Below are positions 25,871-34,893 of a stretch of 64,000 nt of DNA, in pieces. Every line of letters starts with the position of its first letter. Positions within the stretch are counted from its first letter, which is position 1. The position numbers and the translations under genes were made by a program. Under the pieces are notes generated by a model that was not told the DNA's origin, did not search any database, and saw only the letters and a program-made list of their open reading frames with translations. Source of the stretch: Metabacillus idriensis. GTDB lineage: Bacteria > Bacillota > Bacilli > Bacillales > Bacillaceae. The DNA lies in assembly GCF_009674765.1 (NCBI RefSeq), contig NZ_WKKF01000004.1, positions 62,001 through 126,000 of the forward strand, written 5' to 3'.

Positions 25871-26118
25871 TGAACGGTGATAAGGAATAGTAGCAGACTT
25901 TAGATGCTCAGAGAATTGACGGAAGGTGCGAGTCAATCATCTATAGTCTGTGAACTCGCCTTTGAGTTACAGACGTCAACTGCAGTGCTGCCTGCACAGT
26001 AATGTCTGTCGTGATCCACGTTACGGATGCTTAAGTGAGTGCCTTTGCTGGCGCTAAATTGGGTGGTACCGCGGGAAATCAAACCTCTCGTCCCTTATTG
26101 GGATGAGAGGTTTTTTTC
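25871..26118 (+). ncRNA. T-box leader (tRNA-Leu sensing)
   Basis: Contains the Stem I words GGAAGGTGCGAGTC, a specifier loop TGAACTCGCC in which CTC (25955-25957) is the leucine codon, and the T-box AATTGGGTGGTACCGCGG near 26057-26074. Uncharged tRNA-Leu pairs with both and blocks the terminator. Confidence 0.96.
26082..26118 (+). terminator. T-box terminator before leuS
   Basis: 13-bp stem (26082-26094 with 26100-26112) plus seven T residues; competes with the antiterminator that contains the T-box. Confidence 0.93.
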
Positions 26119-26202
26119 TATTGTGCGGTTTAATCCGGGGGACAGCCGTTCACACTGATTACTAAAAGCGAAGAGCAACGCACCAATTTGAGGAGGATCT
26201 AT

Positions 26203-28617
26203 ATGAGTTTTAAGCACGAAAAAGTTGAGAAAAAATGGCAGAATTACTGGCTTGAAAATAAAACATTTAAAACAACAGAAGACGAAGGCAAACCGAGATT
26301 TTACGCGCTGGATATGTTTCCGTATCCATCAGGAGCAGGTTTGCATGTAGGACACCCTGAAGGCTTTACGGCAACAGACATTTTGTCACGCGTAAAACGG
26401 ATGCAGGGGTTCAATGTTCTTCATCCGATGGGCTGGGATGCATTTGGTCTTCCGGCTGAGCAGTACGCGCTTGACACAGGAAATGACCCTGCTGAATTTA
26501 CAGCAAAAAATATTGATACGTTCCGCCGTCAAATTCAGAGCCTGGGCTTTTCATATGACTGGGATCGTGAAATCAATACAACGGACCCTGAATATTACAA
26601 ATGGACGCAATGGATCTTCCTTCAATTATATAAAAAAGGTTTGGCATACGTAGATGAAGTCGCTGTAAACTGGTGTCCTGCACTTGGAACGGTTTTGGCA
26701 AACGAAGAAATCATTGACGGCAAAAGTGAACGTGGCGGACACCCTGTTGAGCGCCGTCCAATGAAACAATGGATGCTTAAAATTACTGCTTATGCGGACA
26801 GATTAATTGAAGACTTGGAAGAAGTGGATTGGCCGGAGAGCATTAAAGAAATGCAGCGCAATTGGATTGGCCGCTCTGAAGGTGCTCACGTTCATTTCGG
26901 CATTGACGGTCATGAACAATCGTTCACTGTCTTCACTACTCGCCCTGATACTCTTTTCGGAGCAACTTATGCCGTGCTTGCACCTGAGCATGCGCTTGTA
27001 AAAGAGATTACAACTGAAGATCAACAAGAAGCGGTTGCCGCTTATATCGATAAAGTGAAAAGCAAAAGTGATCTTGAAAGAACAGATTTAGCTAAAGAAA
27101 AAACGGGTGTATTCACAGGCGCCTATGCACTAAATCCTGCAAATGGCGAGAGAATGCCAATCTGGATTGCCGATTATGTTTTAGTCAGCTATGGAACAGG
27201 AGCTATTATGGCGGTTCCGGCTCATGATGAAAGAGACTATGAGTTTGCAAAAACATTCGATCTTCCTATTAAAGAAGTAGTTGAAGGCGGAAATGTTGAG
27301 AATGAAGCTTACACAGGTGATGGACTTCATGTAAACTCTGACTTCCTTAATGGCTTAAATAAACAAGACGGCATTGAAAATATGATTAACTGGCTTGAAA
27401 CAAATAAAAAAGGCGAAAAGAAAATCACATATCGTCTCCGCGACTGGCTTTTCTCACGTCAGCGCTACTGGGGTGAGCCGATTCCGATTATTCATTGGGA
27501 AGACGGCACAATGGCTGCGGTACCTGAAGATCAGCTTCCATTAACATTGCCGAAAACAACAGAAATCCGTCCATCCGGTACAGGCGAATCACCGCTTGCC
27601 GTGATTGAAGAATGGGTGAATGTGACAGATCCTGAAACAGGCAAAAAAGGAAGACGTGAAACAAATACAATGCCTCAATGGGCCGGCAGCTGCTGGTACT
27701 ACTTGCGCTATATTGATCCGAAAAATTCAGATCATCTTGCTGATCCTGAAAAAATTAAAGAGTGGCTTCCTGTTGATACGTATATCGGCGGTGCTGAGCA
27801 TGCTGTTCTTCACTTGCTGTACGCTAGATTTTGGCATAAGGTTTTGTATGACCTTGGAATTGTGCCGACAAAAGAGCCATTCCAAAAATTGTTCAACCAA
27901 GGAATGATTCTTGGAGAAAACAATGAAAAAATGAGTAAATCTAAAGGAAACGTTGTAAATCCGGATGACATTGTAGCAAGTCACGGAGCAGATACTTTAC
28001 GTTTATATGAAATGTTCATGGGACCGCTTGAAGCCTCAATTGCATGGTCTGAAAAAGGGTTAGACGGAGCACGCCGTTTCTTGGATCGTGTGTGGCGTTT
28101 ATTCATTGAAGATGGCGGGGCATTAAGTCCAAAAGTGACAGATGACATGTCTGACAGCTTAGAGCGTGTCTACCATCAAACAGTTAAAAAAGTAACGGAA
28201 GATTATGAGGGCTTGCGATTTAACACAGCCATTTCTCAATTGATGGTCTTCATCAACGAAGCATACAAAGCAACTGTACTTCCAAAAGTCTATATGGAAG
28301 GATTTGTTAAATTGTTATCTCCTGTTGCTCCGCATCTTGCTGAGGAATTATGGGAAAAGCTTGGACATGAAGGAACGATTTCCTATGAAACATGGCCTGC
28401 TTATGACGAAGGCAAATTAGTTGAAGATGAAGTTGAAATTGTCGTTCAGGTTAACGGCAAATTAAAAGCAAAACTACATGTTCCAAAGGATGCAACACGC
28501 GAGGAAATGCAGGAAATTGCCCTTTCTGATGCTGCAATTAAAGAACAAGTAGACGGGAAGACGGTCCGTAAAATCATTGCGGTGCCAGGAAAGCTGGTAA
28601 ACATCGTAGCAAACTAA
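26203..28617 (+). CDS. leuS: Leucyl-tRNA synthetase
   Basis: 804 residues. Class I synthetase: HVGH (48-51) is the HIGH motif and KMSKS is at about 576-580. The CP1 editing insert lies between them ([30 protein letters not shown]). It charges tRNA-Leu and edits misactivated amino acids. ATG 26203 follows AGGAGGATCT; the upstream in-frame start at 26188 is rejected because it lies before that site. Regulated by the T-box leader. Confidence 0.98.
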   Translation: MSFKHEKVEKKWQNYWLENKTFKTTEDEGKPRFYALDMFPYPSGAGLHVGHPEGFTATDILSRVKRMQGFNVLHPMGWDAFGLPAEQYALDTGNDPAEFTAKNIDTFRRQIQSLGFSYDWDREINTTDPEYYKWTQWIFLQLYKKGLAYVDEVAVNWCPALGTVLANEEIIDGKSERGGHPVERRPMKQWMLKITAYADRLIEDLEEVDWPESIKEMQRNWIGRSEGAHVHFGIDGHEQSFTVFTTRPDTLFGATYAVLAPEHALVKEITTEDQQEAVAAYIDKVKSKSDLERTDLAKEKTGVFTGAYALNPANGERMPIWIADYVLVSYGTGAIMAVPAHDERDYEFAKTFDLPIKEVVEGGNVENEAYTGDGLHVNSDFLNGLNKQDGIENMINWLETNKKGEKKITYRLRDWLFSRQRYWGEPIPIIHWEDGTMAAVPEDQLPLTLPKTTEIRPSGTGESPLAVIEEWVNVTDPETGKKGRRETNTMPQWAGSCWYYLRYIDPKNSDHLADPEKIKEWLPVDTYIGGAEHAVLHLLYARFWHKVLYDLGIVPTKEPFQKLFNQGMILGENNEKMSKSKGNVVNPDDIVASHGADTLRLYEMFMGPLEASIAWSEKGLDGARRFLDRVWRLFIEDGGALSPKVTDDMSDSLERVYHQTVKKVTEDYEGLRFNTAISQLMVFINEAYKATVLPKVYMEGFVKLLSPVAPHLAEELWEKLGHEGTISYETWPAYDEGKLVEDEVEIVVQVNGKLKAKLHVPKDATREEMQEIALSDAAIKEQVDGKTVRKIIAVPGKLVNIVAN

Positions 28618-28737
28618 TACGAAAAGCGGAACCGACTGTTCAGCTCCGACAGGCAGATAAGGATTCGGCAGAAAAGGCGCTTTTTGCCTTTACTGCTGAA
28701 TCCGTTCTGACCGAGGAGTTAGGAGGTGGAGCTGGAC
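28618..28737 (+). repeat. Structured intergenic repeat, family B unit 1
   Basis: Starts TACGAAAAGCGGAACCG right after the leuS stop and ends at GGAGCTGGACAA. It has the words AGCTCCGACAGGCAGATAAG and an inner hairpin (GGATTCGGCAG with CTGCTGAATCC, one mismatch). The outer CAGCTCC/GGAGCTG ends are complementary, so the whole unit can fold. Confidence 0.75.
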
Positions 28738-28738
28738 A

Positions 28739-28843
28739 ATACGAAAAGCGGAACCGCCCGGTTAGCTCCGACAGACAGATGGGATTCGGCAGAAAAGGTG
28801 ATTTTTTGACGAATTTGTTCTGACCAAAACGGAGCTGGACAAT
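28739..28843 (+). repeat. Structured intergenic repeat, family B unit 2
   Basis: A direct tandem copy of the preceding unit, diverged: same ends (ACGAAAAGCGGAACCG ... GGAGCTGGACAAT), AGCTCCGACAGACAGAT and GATTCGGCAGAAAAGG. AGCTCCG / CGGAGCT close the fold. Shorter in the inner part. Confidence 0.75.
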
Positions 28844-28856
28844 AAGAAAAATAGAT

Positions 28857-28887
28857 GCAGGCGCTGATGCAGTGCCTGCTTTTTTCT
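28857..28887 (+). terminator. Terminator downstream of leuS
   Basis: GCAGGC-N11-GCCTGC with additional CTG/CAG pairing, followed by a run of T. Confidence 0.85.
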
Positions 28888-28976
28888 GTTATCGCAGCAT
28901 AGATGTCTTAAACTGGTATGACCTCATGCTGCTTTGGTATAATAAATTCATCTGTTAGTGAAAGGGAGTAATTTAA

Positions 28977-29291
28977 ATGAAAGAAATTTCGACAGAAGAA
29001 TTACATAAGAAACTTAAAAGCGGCGAAACATTGAATCTTGTAGATGTTCGCGAGGATGACGAAGTAGAAGAAGGCATGATCCCAGAAGCGAAACACATTC
29101 GAATGGGAGAAATCCCTGAAAAGCTCGATGCTTTTGATAAAGAGAAAGAATATGTCATCATCTGCCGCTCAGGCGGACGCAGCGGAAATGTCTGCGCATA
29201 TCTTGAGGACCAAGGTTATAAGGTTACAAATATGGCCGGCGGCATGCTTGACTGGAAAGGCGATACAAAACGCAAAAGTGAATTAGGTTAA
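28977..29291 (+). CDS. ytwF: Rhodanese-domain protein YtwF
   Basis: 104 residues, a single rhodanese domain. Active-site C63 in CRSGGRS; LVDVRE and GGMLDWKG are the other usual words. Transfers or carries sulfane sulfur in the cytoplasm; partner unknown. ATG after AAAGGGAG. The B. subtilis counterpart lies beside leuS as well. Confidence 0.9.
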   Translation: MKEISTEELHKKLKSGETLNLVDVREDDEVEEGMIPEAKHIRMGEIPEKLDAFDKEKEYVIICRSGGRSGNVCAYLEDQGYKVTNMAGGMLDWKGDTKRKSELG

Positions 29292-29303
29292 AGTTAAAGC
29301 GGG

Positions 29304-29330
29304 ATCCCTGTTAAAACAGGGATTTTTTTA
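29304..29330 (+). terminator. Terminator of ytwF
   Basis: Stem ATCCCTGT / ACAGGGAT, loop TAAA, then seven T residues. Confidence 0.88.
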
Positions 29331-29391
29331 ATGTTTTGGCATTCGTTGAGCGAAGGATTGTTAGAACACGGTTCTGGATAGTTAGCCGCCA

Positions 29392-29500
29392 ATTTTGGAG
29401 AGTAAGCTTATAGGTTACTTGCCAGATTTCGCACTCTTACTTGCCGGAATAGCTTCTATACTGGCGAAAATTGGAGAAATACTTGCCGTTATGGAGGAAT
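29392..29500. repeat. Degenerate 21-22 bp tandem repeat
   Basis: About five units beginning near 29392, 29415, 29437, 29459 and 29480, most with TTACTTGCC or its variant and often GGAG later in the unit. Non-coding gap between ytwF and the next small gene. Confidence 0.55.
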
Positions 29501-29630
29501 TACTATCTTTTTTCTTTATTACTCCTAGTGTAACGGATTAGGTTGTTCAGCATTTAAATCAACCAACAAATGAAAACGCTATCATAATCTTAGACCCGCC
29601 AAAATACAATAAAATAAGGAGGGATGTGAT

Positions 29631-29870
29631 ATGTCTGAATATCACAAGCTTGATGTAACGGACCGGGTGCTTGCAAGGCTCCATGGGGATTTCATGGAAT
29701 TGTACATTGGAAAGGAGTATATCGGGAAGCTTGTCATAACTTCTGAGGGACGGGAATATGAATTAGAAAGCGGATTTGTTGTGGAAGAGGACAGGTTTTA
29801 CCGGATTTATGAACGAAATTGCGAGCTTCAGCAGCAATATGCAGAAGGGTATGATATGGGATGGTGTTAA
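29631..29870 (+). CDS. DUF2553 (YusG-like) small protein
   Basis: 79 residues starting MSEYHKLDVTDRVLARLHGD and ending EGYDMGWC. The LDVT start, a central GREYELESGF and the C-terminal GWC agree with the YusG/DUF2553 family as I remember it. Acidic and soluble. Function unknown. Site AGGAGGG before ATG. Its TAA overlaps the next start (TAAATG). Confidence 0.75.
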   Translation: MSEYHKLDVTDRVLARLHGDFMELYIGKEYIGKLVITSEGREYELESGFVVEEDRFYRIYERNCELQQQYAEGYDMGWC

Positions 29871-30053
29871 ATGTACAAGGTAGCCGTTTTTGATAAGGAG
29901 CATGAAAAAGATCTTGAACGTGAAATTAACCACTTTTTAAAATCAATCTCAGACGAACAGCTTGTGGATATAAAGTACAACGTGGCGGCTGCCTGCAATG
30001 AAGATGGCGAGCAGCTTTATTGTTTTTCAGCGTTAGTCTTATACAGAACTTAA
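29871..30053 (+). CDS. cse60: Sporulation protein Cse60-like
   Basis: 60 residues: MYKVAVFDKEHEKDLEREIN, then DIKYNVAAACNEDGEQLYCFSALVLY. Length and pattern fit Cse60, a small protein made in the mother cell under sigma-E in B. subtilis. ATG directly follows the stop of the previous gene. I see no clear sigma-E promoter. Confidence 0.75.
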   Translation: MYKVAVFDKEHEKDLEREINHFLKSISDEQLVDIKYNVAAACNEDGEQLYCFSALVLYRT

Positions 30054-30055
30054 AA

Positions 30056-30090
30056 AAAGGAAGCAGCTACAGGATAGCCGCTTCCTTTAC
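30056..30090. terminator. Bidirectional terminator between cse60 and ytfP
   Basis: Stem AAAGGAAGC (30056-30064) / GCTTCCTTT (30080-30088). Overlaps the 3' end of the convergent ytfP. Confidence 0.75.
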
Positions 30091-31344
30091 ATATTCTGCG
30101 GCATTTTTGCCGGCGAGTCTGCCTGTAACGAGCGCAGACGTAATGTTGTACCCTCCTGTATATCCATGGATATCAAGAATTTCTCCGCAAAAGTAGAGAC
30201 CATTCATCAATTTGGAAGCCATTTGTTTTGGGTGTATTTCTTTTACGGATACACCTCCCCCAGTTACGAATGCTTTATCAATAGACAATGTTCCATGCAC
30301 GTTAAACTCGAACTGTTTGCAGTCAGAGATAAAGCTGCGCAATTTCTCCATAGATAAGTTCGCATATGTCACTTGCTGGTCAATTCCGTTCCGCTCCAAT
30401 AAAAAGTGAAGATAACGTTCAGACAAAAAGCCTTTTAATACATTTTTAACGGCCTTTTTTGGTTCTGCTTTTAACAGCTTCACTGTCTGCTGGAACAATT
30501 CCTCTGCATTTACATCAGGAAAAGAATCGATGCTCACCTGAATGGAAGTTGTTTTAAACTTTTTCATAGCTTTTACCACATACTGACTGCAGCGCAGGAC
30601 AGCAGGGCCTGAGATGCCAAAGTGGGTAAAAATCATGTCCATTTGGTGGGTCTTAATGACTTTGCCTTTAGGATTCAAGACACTTAATGCAACATTTCTG
30701 AGCGACAGACCCTGCAATGTTTTTTCCTGAATGAACGGCTCATTTGAAGTAATCGGAACTTCTGTCGGAAAAAGCTCTGTAATCGTATGGCCGGCTTTTT
30801 CAGCCCATGCATAGCCATCCCCCGTGCTTCCTGTGTGGGGTACACTTTTGCCCCCAACTGCAATGACCACAGCGTTTGTGCTGATGTATTCTCCATTCTT
30901 TAAAAGAACTCCCGCAGCTTTGCCTTCTTTATAATCCACTGTTTCAACAGGTTCATTTGTCCGTATCGTCACATGAAGTTTTTTCAGCTGATTAAGCAGC
31001 GCATCTACAACAGATTGAGCCTTATCTGTTACAGGAAACATTCTGCCGTGATCTTCTTCTTTAAGCTGTATGCCAAGCTTTTCAAAAAAACGAATGATAT
31101 CTTCATTGCTGAATTCTGAAAAAGCACTATATAAAAAACGTCCATTTCCCGGGATATGCTTTACAATTTCATCGATTGGCAGCCGGTTTGTTACATTGCA
31201 GCGTCCGCCGCCGGAAATGGCGAGCTTTCTTCCCAGCTTATTTCCTTTATCCAGCAGGAGTACATCAGCACCTTGTTCGCCGGCCGCAATTGCCGCCATC
31301 AAACCAGAAGGGCCGCCTCCGATAATGACCACATCATATTTCAT
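30067..31344 (-). CDS. ytfP: FAD/NAD(P)-binding oxidoreductase YtfP (HI0933/BaiN family)
   Basis: 425 residues. N-terminal dinucleotide motif GGGPSG at 9-14, then [22 protein letters not shown], typical of this flavoprotein family, and the C-terminal FAD motif [23 protein letters not shown]. Reaction unknown in Bacillus. Start ATG 31344 with AAGGTTGTGAG upstream. Divergent from ytgP as in B. subtilis. Confidence 0.93.
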   Translation of the reverse strand: MKYDVVIIGGGPSGLMAAIAAGEQGADVLLLDKGNKLGRKLAISGGGRCNVTNRLPIDEIVKHIPGNGRFLYSAFSEFSNEDIIRFFEKLGIQLKEEDHGRMFPVTDKAQSVVDALLNQLKKLHVTIRTNEPVETVDYKEGKAAGVLLKNGEYISTNAVVIAVGGKSVPHTGSTGDGYAWAEKAGHTITELFPTEVPITSNEPFIQEKTLQGLSLRNVALSVLNPKGKVIKTHQMDMIFTHFGISGPAVLRCSQYVVKAMKKFKTTSIQVSIDSFPDVNAEELFQQTVKLLKAEPKKAVKNVLKGFLSERYLHFLLERNGIDQQVTYANLSMEKLRSFISDCKQFEFNVHGTLSIDKAFVTGGGVSVKEIHPKQMASKLMNGLYFCGEILDIHGYTGGYNITSALVTGRLAGKNAAEYVKEAAIL

Positions 31345-31458
31345 TTGCTCACAACCTTTTTCTTTCTAAAAACCTAATTTCCTTTCTTATTATAGCTGAA
31401 TCTGGAAGAAATCAAAATAAGGCCGTTTTATTATCGGATGAGCTGTGCACAAACATTA

Positions 31459-31486
31459 TTGTTATGGCGGTTTATTGTGTTAAAAT
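31459..31486 (+). promoter_or_regulatory. ytgP promoter
   Basis: TTGTTA (31459-31464) and TAAAAT (31481-31486), spacing 16. Confidence 0.45.
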
Positions 31487-31527
31487 AGAAAAGTTGAATC
31501 TTCAGAGAGAAATTGGTGATTTCATAA

Positions 31528-33150
31528 ATGTCAAATAAATTATTAAGAGGGACGTTAGTATTAACGCTCGGCACATATATTTCGAGATTATTAGGGATGA
31601 TTTACATTATTCCGTTTTACGCGCTTGTCGGAAAGGACGGCGGTGCATTATATCAAATAGGATATGCACAGTACGCCGTATTCCTTGGAATTGCGACAAT
31701 GGGTTTTCCCCAGGCGGTATCAAAATTTGTCTCCAAGTATAATTCCATCGGAGATTACGCGACCAGCAGGAAAATGTTCAGAGTCGGCATTTCGGTTATG
31801 TTTGGAACAGGAGTTTTAGCTTTTGCCATTCTCTACTTTTTGGCTCCGTTTTTAGCTGAAAGCTCGCTTGGTCAGAGAGAGCTTGGAAATACCACGATAG
31901 ATGATGCCGTTCTGGTTATTCGAATGGTCAGTCTTGCACTGATTGTTGTTCCGATCATGAGTTTAATCAGGGGATTCTTTCAAGGCCATCAGTCTATGGG
32001 ACCGACTGCTGTATCCCAAGTCATTGAACAAATTGTAAGAATTGCTTTCTTGCTCGCTTCAACATACCTGGTTTTAAAAGTATTTAACGGAACGCTTGTC
32101 ACTGCTGTCGGGTATTCTACATTTGCTGCATTTGTAGGAGCAATAGGCGGACTGCTGGTCTTGTTTGTTTATTGGCAAAAACGCAAACACACACTCGATG
32201 CATTGAGGGAAAATGCTGTACCGTCTGCTGACATGCCGGCCGGCCGGATGTTCAAGGAGCTTTTCTCCTATGCCGGCCCGTTTGTGTTTGTTGGACTTGC
32301 TATTCCTTTATATACGTACATCGATACAAATACCTTTAATAAGGCAATGGTGGCAGGGGGATTTGAAAAAATTTCAACAGACATCTTTTCAATTGTCACT
32401 TTATACTTGCCTAAACTGGTAATGATTCCTGTCTCACTTGCAACAGCTTTTGGGCTTACACTTGTTCCAACCATCACCAAGTCATTTACGAATAAAAACA
32501 TGACGCTTGTGAACCGGCAGATTGACCAGGCATTTCAGATTATCATTTTTCTGACACTGCCTGCGATAGTCGGCCTTGTGATACTTGCTGAGCCTGCTTA
32601 TATGGTGTTTTATGAAAATGACCCGGATGGGCCTGGTCTACTCAGATGGTTTGCTCCCGTAGCCCTTCTGTTTTCTTTTTTCACTGTTACAGCGGCTGTT
32701 CTTCAAGGAATTAACAAGCAGAAGCTTGCAGTCATTTCACTTGCGTTCGGATTGATCATTAAGCTTGCTGTAAATGCACCGCTGATTGAAGCATTCCAAG
32801 GCTTTGGTTCGATATTGGCCACTGCACTCGGATTTGGTGCATCTATTATGTATAGCTTTGCCATGATTCACCGTCACGCTGGATATTCCTTTAAACTGCT
32901 TTTTAAACGGACAGTTTTTATAGCGATTCTCACAGCCTTTATGGCACTTGTAGTTTCCGTATCTCAATCTATATTGTCCATTTTTATAGATTATGCCGAG
33001 GGCAAGATGCAATCAGTTATTATCCTGTTAATTTCAATAGGTCTTGGAGCGGCAGCCTATTTGTATGCTGCTCACCGTTCACACTTGCTTGAAAAACTTC
33101 TGGGAAATCGTTTTTCATTTTTAAATCGAAAGAAGAAGGCTGCTGAATAA
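31528..33150 (+). CDS. ytgP: MurJ/SpoVB-type lipid flippase YtgP
   Basis: 540 residues, about 14 membrane segments, MOP superfamily polysaccharide-export type. Begins MSNKLLRGTLVLTLGTYISR; the arginines in the first helices (SRLLGMIYIIPFY, GFPQAVSKFVSKYN) are typical of lipid II flippases. B. subtilis YtgP can replace E. coli MurJ. Ends with a basic cytoplasmic tail (NRKKKAAE). Monocistronic, with terminator at the stop. Confidence 0.93.
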   Translation: MSNKLLRGTLVLTLGTYISRLLGMIYIIPFYALVGKDGGALYQIGYAQYAVFLGIATMGFPQAVSKFVSKYNSIGDYATSRKMFRVGISVMFGTGVLAFAILYFLAPFLAESSLGQRELGNTTIDDAVLVIRMVSLALIVVPIMSLIRGFFQGHQSMGPTAVSQVIEQIVRIAFLLASTYLVLKVFNGTLVTAVGYSTFAAFVGAIGGLLVLFVYWQKRKHTLDALRENAVPSADMPAGRMFKELFSYAGPFVFVGLAIPLYTYIDTNTFNKAMVAGGFEKISTDIFSIVTLYLPKLVMIPVSLATAFGLTLVPTITKSFTNKNMTLVNRQIDQAFQIIIFLTLPAIVGLVILAEPAYMVFYENDPDGPGLLRWFAPVALLFSFFTVTAAVLQGINKQKLAVISLAFGLIIKLAVNAPLIEAFQGFGSILATALGFGASIMYSFAMIHRHAGYSFKLLFKRTVFIAILTAFMALVVSVSQSILSIFIDYAEGKMQSVIILLISIGLGAAAYLYAAHRSHLLEKLLGNRFSFLNRKKKAAE

Positions 33151-33166
33151 ACAGCCTTCTTTTTTA
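33133..33166 (+). terminator. Terminator of ytgP
   Basis: 10-bp stem (33133-33142 with 33152-33161) overlapping the stop codon, then T-tract. Confidence 0.88.
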
Positions 33167-33169
33167 ATA

Positions 33170-33387
33170 GCTGTTTTCGCATAGATTGTGGTTTTTGATT
33201 ATAAATGTTGTCCGTTCCTTTCCGCTGCAGGAACTTGCTTTCCGCGGGGAGCGTGGAAGCCTCCTCGGCGAGCCTGCGGGGTCTTCCATTTCGCTCTACT
33301 ATCCCGCAGGAGTCAAGTTCCTTCCGCTGCAATCCACTAATGGATTAATACATGTAGTTTAAAAGCAACAATATTTACGAAACAGCC
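33170..33387. repeat. Interspersed GC-rich hairpin element, copy 2
   Basis: Core 33211-33340 (CCGTTCCTTTCCGCTGCAGG ... CCTTCCGCTGCAATCCACTA) is the same element as at 11194-11504. Ends are imperfect inverted repeats GCTGTTTTCGC (33170-33180) and the complement within 33374-33387. No ORF. Confidence 0.8.
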
Positions 33388-33395
33388 TTTTTAAT

Positions 33396-33515
33396 AGATA
33401 AGAAATTATAGTTTCTTGGGCCAGAACAAAATAATCCAATAAGCCGGGAACCGAATTTTTTAGTATTTCTTATCTGTCTGGCCGGAGCTAAACGGCCGCT
33501 TGCGCTATTTTTAAA
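33396..33515 (-). repeat. Family B intergenic repeat, third member
   Basis: On the minus strand it reads AGCGCAAGCGGCCGTTTAGC, then CAGACAGATAAGAAAT, the words of the units after leuS. AGATAAGAAAT (33396-33406) has its complement at 33465-33475, so it forms a long hairpin. Lies in the ytzG leader. Confidence 0.6.
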
Positions 33516-33528
33516 AGGAGGATTTTTA

Positions 33529-34254
33529 ATGAGAATAGATAAACTTTTATCAAACATCGGCTATGGCAGCCGAAAAGAAGTTAAACAGCTGTTAAAAACA
33601 GGTGCAGTAAAAGCGGATGGAGTCAGTATTAAAGATGCTAAGACACATGTCGATCCTGCAGCGCAAATGATTACCGTACATGGGGAGACAGTAGAGTATA
33701 AGGAGCATATTTATTTGATGCTGAATAAACCAGGCGGATATCTCTCGGCTACAGAGGATTCTGTTCAGGAAACCGTTATTGACTTGCTGGAAATGGAAGA
33801 CGCGGTTTACAAGCCGTTTCCGGTAGGACGCCTTGATAAAGATACGGAAGGGCTTCTGCTGCTGACAAATGATGGCCAGCTGTCACATCAGCTGCTGTCT
33901 CCAAAAAAACATGTACCCAAAACGTATTATGCAAAAATACTCGGCAAAGTGACTGAAGAGGATGCAGCAGCGTTTAAACAAGGTGTAGAGCTTGATGATG
34001 GATATGTGACAAAACCTGCATCGCTTGTCATTCTTTCAGCAGACGAGCAGTCTGAAATAAACATTACCATCACAGAGGGCAAATTTCATCAGGTAAAACG
34101 AATGTTTGAAGCTGTCGGAAAAAAAGTAACCTATTTAAAAAGAATCAGCATGGGACCGCTTTTGCTTGATGAAAATTTGGCATTAGGGGAGTACCGCGAG
34201 CTTACGGAAGAAGAAGTGGAAGCCCTGCAGAATGCTAAAGCAATTGAATTATAA
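33529..34254 (+). CDS. ytzG: 16S rRNA pseudouridine synthase, RsuA type (YtzG)
   Basis: 241 residues: S4 RNA-binding domain (1-48; MRIDKLLSNIGYGSRKEV) and pseudouridine synthase domain with catalytic D103 in GRLDKDTEG. KTYYAKI and KFHQVKRMF are further family motifs. Likely modifies 16S rRNA (by homology with RsuA, position 516 region). AAAGGAGG before ATG. Confidence 0.93.
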   Translation: MRIDKLLSNIGYGSRKEVKQLLKTGAVKADGVSIKDAKTHVDPAAQMITVHGETVEYKEHIYLMLNKPGGYLSATEDSVQETVIDLLEMEDAVYKPFPVGRLDKDTEGLLLLTNDGQLSHQLLSPKKHVPKTYYAKILGKVTEEDAAAFKQGVELDDGYVTKPASLVILSADEQSEINITITEGKFHQVKRMFEAVGKKVTYLKRISMGPLLLDENLALGEYRELTEEEVEALQNAKAIEL

Positions 34255-34282
34255 AAATAACCCGAGTTAAACCATCAGAAAA

Positions 34283-34316
34283 AAAACCAGCCATATAATG
34301 ATTGGCTGGTTTTCTT
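34283..34316 (+). terminator. Terminator of ytzG
   Basis: 11-bp perfect stem (34283-34293 with 34303-34313) plus T-rich tail. Confidence 0.85.
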
Positions 34317-34359
34317 ATGTATACAAAACGTTTCGGTTTTCCATTGTTCAGTCTCTTCA

Positions 34360-34584
34360 TTAAGAAGACATTTTTCTAACCTTCTTCTGTGTAATTGTCC
34401 ATTTGCCTCGGCTTGGGCTCCGAACCAGGTCATTATACGCTAACACATTTAAATCTCTTTGAATGGTTCGTGGTGTAATACCAAATTCGTCGACAAGCTG
34501 CTGAGTTGTCACAGTACCTCTTTCATGGATAAACATGTAGACAGATTTGATACGAGTTAGCATACGGTTTGTTGAAGGTTTCAA
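34360..34584 (-). CDS. ytzE: DeoR-type helix-turn-helix protein YtzE
   Basis: 74 residues, only the winged helix of a DeoR regulator (RIKSVYMFIHERGTVTTQQLVDEFGITPRTIQRDLNVL). There is no sugar-phosphate-sensing domain, as is normal for YtzE. TTG 34584 is chosen because AAGGAG ends 7 bases before it and the protein then begins MKPSTNRMLTRIK; the ATG at 34617 lies upstream of the site. Target genes unknown. Confidence 0.88.
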   Translation of the reverse strand: MKPSTNRMLTRIKSVYMFIHERGTVTTQQLVDEFGITPRTIQRDLNVLAYNDLVRSPSRGKWTITQKKVRKMSS

Positions 34585-34617
34585 AAAACCACTCCTTATC
34601 ATTTGATCGTACGGCAT

Positions 34618-34848
34618 AGCCTACTACAACCTACGATGTCCCCTACTGCAGATGTTACTGTACTTATTTAAATTATGAACGCTACAACAATATTTTACAC
34701 GATTTCGACAGCTTCATACTAGTTAAATGCTCGAATTAACAAAATTTTTACATAGTTTTAATCTAATGACATAAAGTTAAAACTTATATATCATATTTTA
34801 CTATATGTAGTTAATTCTGAATAGTATGACATTTTTGTGTTTGTATAG
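34618..34848. other. AT-rich gap, no gene seen
   Basis: Between ytzE and pbuO (both minus strand). Very AT-rich, with no ORF with a ribosome binding site and no clear repeat. It must hold the ytzE promoter; I cannot choose one. Confidence 0.5.
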
Positions 34849-34884
34849 AAAAAGCATCCATTTTTTTAGTATGGATGCTTTTTC
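34849..34884 (-). terminator. Terminator of pbuO
   Basis: Stem AAAAGCATCCAT (34850-34861) / complement (34871-34882), followed on the minus strand by T residues. Confidence 0.85.
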
Positions 34885-34893
34885 ACATTATTA

